DNA of 64,000 nucleotides from Xiphydria camelus (lineage: Eukaryota > Arthropoda > Insecta > Hymenoptera > Xiphydriidae), in NCBI GenBank assembly GCA_963678675.1, contig OY783201.1, positions 1,250,001-1,314,000 on the forward strand, read 5' to 3'. This document shows positions 55,447 through 64,000 of the stretch, one piece after another. Each line of letters starts with the position of its first letter. Positions within the stretch are counted from its first letter, which is position 1. The translations under genes and the position numbers were made by a program. Under the pieces are notes generated by a model. It saw nothing but the letters and a program-made list of their open reading frames with translations, was not told where the DNA came from and ran no database searches.

Positions 55447-57560
55447 TTGCGAATACGTCGAGGTCCTCCCCTGCCGCGTTGACTCGATAGCTCACGACGT
55501 TCGTAGTTTCCGTACCTCTCGCGGATGCGTTCGCATAATCTGTGCGCTGTAAACGCTTCGTGCGCGCAGGTTCCTCTTCCCTGCGTGCCTTCGCACATAT
55601 AATACACGCGCCTCCGAACGTCGGCGACTACTAATTCACAGGGTGGAATTTGCCGATACAGGCGAATGTCGAGGGAACATTCCGTTTCGTCGCTACCGGG
55701 TTGGGTTAATCTCACGCTGAGCGCGTTGGAGTATACACTCGAACGAATCGCCGCCGCACTGCTGATCAGTTACGCCGAAGAAATCAAGCGACGGCTAATT
55801 TTCCCCGCATTACAGTTCAATAGGTTTTACCGCGATTCGCGGCCGGCCGCGTTGCGATCTCGTTAGCGCGATCGCTGCGGTGAGTGACGTTTGTCGCCAG
55901 GCAGCCGCCGTCGCTGTGCAGAACGTCGCGTGGTTCAGACGGTGATTTCAAAAGCGCGCGAACTCGACGTTACGTCGATCATTCCTATCCGGAAAGTCTG
56001 AGAACGTGGGGCTCCTCCGTGATTGAGGCTGATTCTCTTAGGAGGAGCCACGCGAAGGAAAGAAGACAAGCAGAGTCGAATTCGCGTTTCACCTGCATGG
56101 AAATACTAATATTAACAGTAGACTTTACTGTATTTACAATACAAGAGGTACACAATAAGGGTTTTCAAATATTCCTACTGCAGTTCTGAAGGACGATTTT
56201 TCCCTAGAAAGTAGTAAATTGTTAACTATCGCTATTTAGTGTTTAAAAAAGAAAAATTACCGTATCGCTCGATCCATAGACATCCAAAGACTCTTATGCG
56301 TACCTGTTTTATAGTAAATATAGCAACATTTACTGGCATATCATTCTTTCCGCGTGCAGTCGCGCGTTCGCCACGCGAATCGAATCTCTTCCGGTCCTCG
56401 CGCGCCACTCGACGTACTCCGTACAGCCGCGCGCTTAGCACGGTAGGGAAATTACCCGGCTATAAAGGTGTGCCACGTATAATGAAGACATTTGGAGGTC
56501 GTGGAGAGAGGGGGCGAGGTCCCCGGGCGAGGGAATGACAAGGCGCCGCGACGCGGCTGTTTTTCTAACCGGAGTAGAACGGGATGAAAGGCACCGCCGC
56601 TGGTCGAGCTACGGCGGGGTGGGAGAGAAAAAGAGACGGAGAGATAGAGATTTGATTCGGAGATAATCTGTTTCCTCTTCAAACCCGTATTTACACTCCT
56701 CCTACTTCGCCTCCTCCTCCTCCTCCTCCCCCTCCCCTCGTTCTCCCGCGCGCCGGTGCACTGCCGAAACTTACACACCGGGCACTGGCTCCCGCCCTCC
56801 TCTCTTTTTCTCTCTCTCTCTCTCTCAACGGTCCCCTACAGCAACGTCGTCGATCCCCGGCAACGTCAAATATCAAAGGGGCATTGTTACTGCGCGCCAC
56901 GAGCGACGAATGCCTATTACCTGTACAGAGTATACGCGTCTAAAGCTATCCCGACAAATGAGACTCTTATACCTACGCTATATGACGAATCAATCGAGGC
57001 TACAGGGGTCATCGATCGTTGCGCTTACCGCGGGTGCACACGGCCTACCGGTTGTCATCTCGCGGTCTTCGAATGCGACTTCCGTCATTCAAACTTGCGC
57101 GCGCGTCTAAAGAATATTCGAATCGAAAAAGTCGTTCGACATCACGCCTTGCAGAGGCAACCCTCGCAGGTCAAGTTCAGTTCGCGGTCGCCCTAACGAT
57201 CCCAGGAATTCGTACCGTAAATTTCCTTCCGCGTTCCCATCCGCGCGGACGAGCACGACGACGCAATCAACGCGGCGTCTCCCGTGCATCGCCATTCGCC
57301 AACGAGACTCTCCCGCGCGAACGCTCTATATAAGCCCCGCGTTTCCACGGTGGGAGAGAGAGAAAAAAAAAGAGCTGAATTACACTGGCGACCGTCAGGA
57401 CGAGACGCGATACATAAATAAAGCCCGGAGACTTTCGTTCCGGCCGCTCTCGCAACTAACGAGGGAGATGGCTCACTGAGCGTGGTAGCCCCGCGGCGGG
57501 TTCCGAACGGCTCGTTTCATTTCTAGTTTCGGGAATCCGCTGCCGCGATGGATAATGGCG

Positions 57561-57630
57561 GCCATAAAGCGGTCGTAAAACGTCCTCCTAGCGGCCCCCG
57601 CCTTCTTATAAACACTCTGCCCCATAAACA
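57561..57630. promoter_or_regulatory. Cluster of Caudal/Abd-B-like words (possible enhancer)
   Basis: Within 70 bases: GCCATAAA (57561-57568), GTCGTAAAA (57572-57580), CTTATAAAC (about 57605-57613) and CCCATAAAC (57621-57629). Such YNTAAA words are bound by Caudal- and Abd-B-class homeodomains. The clustering is seen; function is a guess. Confidence 0.25.
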
Positions 57631-60600
57631 CTCGAAATTATTGCACCTCGATGGAGGGTGACGCGCGGGGGAAGCCTCGCGGACACCGCGCGCCCGTACT
57701 CTCCGCCGTAACTCGCCTCGCCCCTCCGCGTGGACGTGACGAGATGTGCGAGGGTGGCCGGTACACCGTTTTATAGACACCTCGAAAACAACCACCACCC
57801 GGGGTAGCCGCCAGCGTCAGCCGGCGGTGGGGCGAGCACGCGCGGTCCCCCGAATCGCTCGGAGAGACGTCCAGGCGACGGACTGGACGCGCGCGCGACC
57901 TTACAACGGATATTACGGATAGCGCTCGTAAAAGTCGACGGAAATCGTTTCGAAGGCGATTTTGATTTGCGAGCGTATAATCCACGGCGCGTTCGAGCGT
58001 TCCGTGGAAGATGTCTCGCGCGGGTCCGCGGCCGGTTCATTTGATCTCGCCGTGGTGGTGATGGGGAGGGGGGGAAAAAGAGAGAAAGAATCCTCCGCGA
58101 GATCGTATAACAAATGCCCCATTAAAGCGGTACGTTATAACTAAGTAATATCATGATAATTGTTCTCGCCTTCTGCCTCGCGCACACCGCCACCCGCGAG
58201 TCTTCCCCGCACAACCGGCCAATAAAGATATCTCTATTATGACCAAGTCGTGAGGTTAATGTATGGTGATTCAACGTTCGGATAAGGAGCGTCTAATTTA
58301 AGGTGTAATCTTAACGGTCGGTATAAATTAAACGCTCGTCGATCACCGAAACCGGGCGAACGGAGCTGCGGGAAACACCAACGGCGCGAAACTCCATTCG
58401 CCCGGAATTCCACATTTCGAATCTGGCCGCGGCTCTCTTCGTTTTCGTTCGCGCGTCGCGCAGATTTACGGCGCGACCGCGTACGCGCTTTCGGGCTTAA
58501 ATATATGTACGTATACGGGAGGCGGGGACAGCGCGCGAGAAAATACAGCCAGATATAATATTCCGAGTGTGTCTCGGTCCGATCTCTACCCGCGTCCTCT
58601 CGAATCTTCCCTCTCGCTCTCCCTTTCCTCCGCTGCTCCCGCGAGAGAATCCTAATTTGTATGCAAATCAGCCAATTTATTCCGCGGACGGCTCTTAAAC
58701 GATTGCATCGATGCAACTTTCGCGTCTACCGTGCCCGTTTCGACTGTGACGTTAATTCGCGGCTCGCACCGGCCACTCCTTCGGTCAATAACGGCCCACT
58801 CGGCCGCTCTCTCGCCCCAATTAACGCGTACGCTTTAATCGTCCTTATCGCGGCGCCGCTCGGATCGGTAACGCGCGCTCGGATCGCGACGACTCGGCCG
58901 AGATCTCCGTATAATGTCTTCATATCTGTTCTCCGCGAGATAGAGATTAGAGCTCGCGGAGAACTCGCTCTGGAATGATCGTCCTCTCTTCTCTATCTTT
59001 CTATCGACTCGAATTTATGTTGCCGGAGTTCCAGCATTTTTTTTTATCGTAGATTCGCTTCGACTAGTATCGTTCGATACGCGTGCAACTTCATTTACTC
59101 GGACTCTCTCGCGTCTAGAAATATACCACCCGAAGATCGAATGTCGGGCGACACTCGTCCGCCGCCGCCGCCGCTGCCTCCTCGAACCCCCATACACCCT
59201 GGCCAATTCCACAGATATCCCGCGGTCGCCCGGTTTGCCGTTTTGTTCCCTCTTTCCACGTAGAGCGCGCCGGCTCACGCGGCTGCGGCGGCGGCGGCGA
59301 CCGTCTGCGGGTCTCCCGCGCGGGACTCAAGATCGAATGTGCGATTGAGTGTGTAAGTGCGAGCGGGCCACCAGCAGAGCCGGGAGGGACCACCTCGGCC
59401 GCGCGTTCCAGACCCCGCGTCTCACTTTCCGGCCGAGATAAAATAGAAACGAGCCCGACGCGAAAAAGGATGTAGGGCGGACATAATGATTCGGAGACTT
59501 TGTCGGTCGTTCTGGTTGTCCGGCTCCGGGGTTACCGTCGGAATGCGCTCGTGAAGATAAACCTGCGGTGTCTCGAAGCGGTTAGTGCAACGTCGCGCGA
59601 GTCACGCGAAGGCTCTCCGCGTTATCGACTCAACGAGGGATCACGTGAAACGCTGGAAGCAGAGTGGCGGTGTGGCGCGACTCTGTTTATTTTTCTCGAC
59701 CCTGCGACGTGCCACACAAAGTTGCGCGGAGCTCGAAGTTCGGCGGCGCGGTTGAAGAATTTGGTACAAAGTGATATTTCACATGGAAGAAGTGGTCCTC
59801 GGGAGCGAAACGACACAGAGTACCGTTGTATAATAACCTTGTAAGAGCACCCATCACATGGCAACATTCAAAATGTTCCACAGCCAATAACAACTAATGT
59901 GTTACGTGTAACAATATAAGAGTGCTACGTTGAATAGTTCTTGCAATGTATAACGATACTCGGTGCCGCGTCAGTCCCGAGGACAACTTCTGCTGTGCGA
60001 AAAATCACTGACTGCTCCATTTATTGAGTACTTTGTACACAATTCTTTTTTCTGCGTATAAAGAGGGAATCGACGGGGTACGAAAAGAGATCGAGCGACG
60101 GACTCGCGATGTTGCAACGGAAGCGAGCGAGCCGTAAAGCGTCTTGTGCGCGGGTAGACAACGGTTACGTAACGCGGAGGAGTGGCGTCCCGGGACGAGC
60201 TCGTAATTACGAGACTTAATGAGCTTAAGTCATAATCGACGATCGGCTGTAATTTGGTGAGAAGCGAGGTGCCAGAAATTTGACCCCGACTCGACACGAA
60301 AGAGAGAGAGAGAAAGCGATCGCATCTCGGAGAACTGATAGAAAAGAGACGTCGATGGTGCACAGACCTACGGCAGGTGGTCGAAATCGGGTATCCGTGA
60401 ACCTGCCTTACCCTCGACTCTGTGCGCGTTTAATAAATACGCACCGGTCGTTCCATTCCGGCGCACAGGTACGTTACTGTACCTATAGCGCGCGGTAATG
60501 AAAAATCTGTTATGCGGCTGTCCGTCGTGTTACGCAAGTGCTAGAAAAAAATCGTTAGAGACGATTATACGCGCGTCGTTATTTTTCTCTGTGCATATTT

Positions 60601-60837
60601 CAGGGGGAAATCATTTCGAGTCGAACTCGTCGTCTGATCGAGACGTTCGAAAAAGCGGATTGACCGCTCGACTGCTCGCCGAGTTAGGAATTTAGAGGCG
60701 CGTATAAGAGGTGACTTCCACAGCTCCACCGATTTCCCGCTGTCCCGTGTTTGTCCGTCTGTAATTAAGCCTCAGCCGCCGCTGCTGCGACCTTAATTAC
60801 TCGGCCCATCTCCCTCCTCTATCTACTCTCCCGGGCC

Positions 60838-60857
60838 ACTCTCTCTCTCTCTCTCTT
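60838..60857. repeat. (CT)n microsatellite
   Basis: About nine CT units. Confidence 0.8.
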
Positions 60858-61425
60858 TCCCTCTGAGATCGCGGCGTGCGAGAGGGGTAAGACCTCGCCG
60901 CGTCGGTGTACGCGCGCATCCACGTACACGTGGGGTACACGGATTAACCCAGGGCCGCGCCTAGCAGGATCGTCCGTTCTGGTCCATGTTCGTAGCTCGC
61001 TGCCGCGGAATACCAAAGTATCGGTAATTGCTGGTTCGACACTCGACCTTATTAGTATCCAAACGTTTCCTCTCGAAGAGCGGGCTGCGGTGTCGGAGAA
61101 TGCCCCGAAATAATGGTCGGAGATGATGATAGCGTCTCCCTGCCGAGGCAATTTCGAGCGCTCCCTCGGAGGAAAACGTCGGGTTTTATAACTCGGCATA
61201 ACGCGCGATCGGATAATTGGACGTTTCGATCGAATCGTTCGTTTATTTAGTTCCGAGGCACCTTCCTGGAAAGATATGGCTATCCGACGTCGACCTAGAT
61301 TACGTAACGGCTTATGTGAAGATAATAACTTCATACGACGAGTCGAGAAGAGTCATATTTAATCGATCGACTCTATTAGATTCTATTTATTTTCAATTGT
61401 ATGTGTATTTACAAACATCCCGCGC

Positions 61426-61455
61426 TATATATATATATATTTTTTTTTTTTTTCT
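61426..61455. repeat. (TA)n followed by a T run
   Basis: GCTATATATATATATAT followed by about 14 T. On the minus strand this reads as a poly-A tail, but no retroposed sequence is recognisable next to it. Confidence 0.7.
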
Positions 61456-61767
61456 CGGCGTGGAGGACATTTTTTCCAACTTGCTCATCATGCACCGCGT
61501 TCCACGCGAATGATAAGGCACCGGAAAGCACTTAGCTCTGGCTGTAAACGGTGCGACGTTCCGGGGATGTCTCTAGATAACCGAATATCGAGTACGGAGA
61601 TAGGACGTTGGCACGGGACACGTGCATGCACACGACACGCAGCGTGCGCAAGCAATTTCCAGGCAGGATTAGCGACGGCAGATGCGGGCTGCGAGAAACC
61701 AATTTAACGGTTGCCACAAAAGCGGATCGGGGCTAATTCGAGCAGCCTACGTCTGTATAGCAAGAGC

Positions 61768-61770
<3 letters not shown>

Positions 61771-61822
<52 letters not shown>
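61771..61822. repeat. (TC)n microsatellite, the longest in the window
   Basis: About 26 uninterrupted TC units. Confidence 0.92.
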
Positions 61823-61824
<2 letters not shown>

Positions 61825-64000
61825 CTCGTATTAAATCTCACCCCCGGTTTCATTCGACGAGCCTCTCTCGTCACGCTTCGACGCGATGTATCGGGGTGTG
61901 CGTGCGTGCGTGCCCGCGCACAAAGCGTCCGATGATTTGCGACCTCGGAAAGCCCTTAAAAAAGGACGGGAATCCCTTCGCGGTTGACCTATCCTTCCGC
62001 ATCTATTGTTGACCCATCCGCTCGGGGAGCGTCCGTGTCGCCGAAACTCGGAATCGAACAATAAAAACGCACGTGCATCCCTGCAATTTTCTATTCCCGC
62101 TCAATAATTTCGCGGGGACCACTTCACGAGCCGCAAATTTTATTGGCCAGCCACTGATGGAAAAATAAAAAAATACCTACGTGTATATTCAAGAAATAAA
62201 AATCTGATCCACGATAATTGCCAAACACACCGTACGACTGCTGCAGTCGTATTATTGAAAGCAGTCCCCGAGAGAGTATATGACAATCGTTTCCGGGGTT
62301 GTCGCGCGACCCTTCGTTCGAGTGACGTTAAACGCATACCCTCGACGACAAACAGGCTCGAACGAGGGTGCTCTCGTCAGGTATCGAGAGTGTTTCACAA
62401 TGGCGGGCTTGAGTGGAACAATTGTTACGAGCACTGTCAACTTCAACAGACGAATTTCCCTTTGTCCGACCTACCGGGGGAATGATAAAGGACGGCTGGG
62501 AGGGAGTTTAATTTGATAAATCCTCGGAGGCATTTACGCCATTAATTGGAAGAAAGTTGGAACGGATGGCGCGTTGTTATTCCTACGACACCTTCGTCGA
62601 CGTTCTGTTGATATTTTTTTTCGGGATTCAGCCGACACCCGTCGAAGCTCTACCGGAGAGAGAGTACCATAATTTACCCTCCGAGTACCGAGTTGCGCGC
62701 GGAGCCCTGGGGGGCCTCGAAGAATTCTCCGTCGGACGCGCGCTTGGCAAATATCGCGGTAGTCCAGCGTTTCGGCCGCTCTGCACAGGGCAGCAGGATG
62801 AAGACGTCTAGAGCTCCGTGGCAGCTCAAGGTCTCCCGCTTCTCCTTCTCCCGAGGATCACCCCTTCCCCTCGCTTCACGGCCTCCCTCTTCGCGCCCCG
62901 TAACCCCCCACCCCGCACTTCTTTATCGTTCACCGGGTCTCTCGACTTTGCGGGGGGAGGGGAGAGAAGGAGAGAGAGAGAGAGAGAGAAAGATCGGGCA
63001 GAGTGCGCGGGAGAAAAGGGGAGGAGGCTAGACCGGCGAAGCTAGCACCGCGGGAACAGGGGCAGGGGAGCCCAACGGGCTGAAATAATAGGTTGCGCCT
63101 GCGCGCTCATTAACCTTTATACCCTGGCAGCTCGCGAGTACCACCAATCTTCTTCCTTTCTTCCTGCGATATACCGGCGCGGGCGCTGCGCCGCGCCGCG
63201 TTCAACGTGGTAGATGATACCTACCCTGAATACGTGTGTTTGCTCAACCATTATGATACCCCGGCCCACATATCGCCGAGCCGAGAACCGCCGATCGTTT
63301 ACCGCCCAGGTACGCGTCGAGAGTTCGGCACGGAGAGGGAACGAGTCGATCCGATATCTCGGCGTGGACCGACATATCTCGGATATATGTGCATAGGTAC
63401 CATTTTCCGGCATCGTTTCAGATAGACAGATGTACGTAAATTGCACAGCAACTCGAGGTAGTATTGGCTCACCAGATGCATCAAGGTTGTGCGCTCAATG
63501 AGTCGTCACTAACCAAGTATATTTGTGATCGAATGATTTCAAAATAATGCAAACAAAATACTAACCGTGTACTCGATAAGAGGACAATTTTTTGTAAATA
63601 TGTTACGACAAATTTGGACATTTAAGAATAGCTACTTTTTCAAACTCACGCGGCAAAACAAACGTTGATTTTAGAGCGATCAATTATCGTAGTTTGTATG
63701 ACGTCGTGAGACGATCATAGTAATTTATCAGGGTATTGATTTCTTCATTGAACGAACGCTTCCAAAATACAAAATCACTTCGATTTCGTCGATCACTCTC
63801 ACGCGGTAGCGATCCGTTGAGGCGACCGCGACGACTCGAAATACCGACGGAAAGCGTGACGAATGTGATCTTCCGTACGTGAGATACACGCGCGCGACAC
63901 CCGCGCCGCACCGGCTGTCGAGGAGATTACGGATGGTTTGAACGCTGTAGAGAAAGAGCCCGTCGCCGCTCCACCCAACGACGTGTTTACGGATTAAAAC

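Larger units (their letters stand above)
55447..64000. other. CpG-rich non-coding stretch with candidate regulatory blocks
   Basis: No credible exon. Low-CpG blocks at 57541-57650, 58095-58170, 58220-58335, 60740-60810 and 62505-62560 are rich in ATAAA, TAATTA and GATAA words. An AT-rich stretch at 59880-59960 and the tail 63410-63770 may be old repeats but show no pairable ends. A small GC-rich inverted repeat lies at 56006-56051 (GTGGGGCTCCTCC with GGAGGAGCCAC). TC/GA tracts are listed separately. Confidence 0.35.

Noticed and set aside
60541..60595. Short CTAGAAAAAAATCG / CGTTATTTTTCTCTG inverted pair
   Set aside because: About 55 bp with weak pairing; could be a MITE remnant but does not exceed chance clearly.
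1..64000. CRISPR arrays, operons, rRNA genes, prophage or defence systems
   Set aside because: No regularly spaced repeats, no dense same-strand gene clusters and no rRNA-like sequence; the window is eukaryotic in composition.

Overview
This is a eukaryotic nuclear window, most likely from an insect and plausibly a hymenopteran such as an ant. The evidence is a CpG-dense, purine/pyrimidine-microsatellite-rich background, a mariner relic, many small palindromic transposons with TA or TTAA target sites, and a 200-base run of N that looks like an assembly gap. Species assignment is inference; no mitochondrial, rRNA or marker gene is present to fix it.

Protein-coding content is very low. I support one probable single-exon gene on the minus strand (37399-37677, 92 residues, strongly GC-biased third codon positions, possible winged-helix fold). 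I also support one small acidic reading frame with an optional in-frame intron and a polyadenylation signal (23513-23815), which lies inside a transposon. A broken mariner transposase (about 13300-13701, minus strand) is the only recognisable enzyme remnant. The many other long frames are arginine/serine-rich by-products of the CpG-rich DNA.

The window is dominated by DNA transposons without transposase, which form low-CpG, AT-rich islands in a GC-rich background. The largest is a 4.7-kb element (21477-26193) with terminal inverted repeats of about 680 bp that look almost identical, flanked by TA; it holds the acidic gene and a nested palindromic MITE. Around it lie at least eight foldback MITEs whose ends read CACTGAG or a variant, usually next to TA (4854, 5128, 5983, 19591, 43729, 49332, 50351, 53339). 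A similar element with GC-flanked ends is at 51400, and degraded relatives are at 1, 10085 and 55157. Two 83-bp elements with TTAA duplications (11464, 19386) are piggyBac-type. Further elements are a 394-bp TA-flanked element (54404), a 403-bp element with 28-bp inverted ends (560), a tandem pair of palindromes (52621-53162) with dispersed fragments, and two adjacent foldbacks (36061-36566).

The remaining GC-rich sequence (6.3-10 kb, 11.6-19 kb, 26.2-34.9 kb, 37.7-43.7 kb, 44-49 kb, 55.4-64 kb) shows no exon I can defend. It is most simply intergenic or very long intron. Several short, CpG-poor blocks rich in homeodomain- or GATA-like words could be conserved regulatory elements; this would fit the surroundings of a developmental regulator, but it is a hypothesis only.
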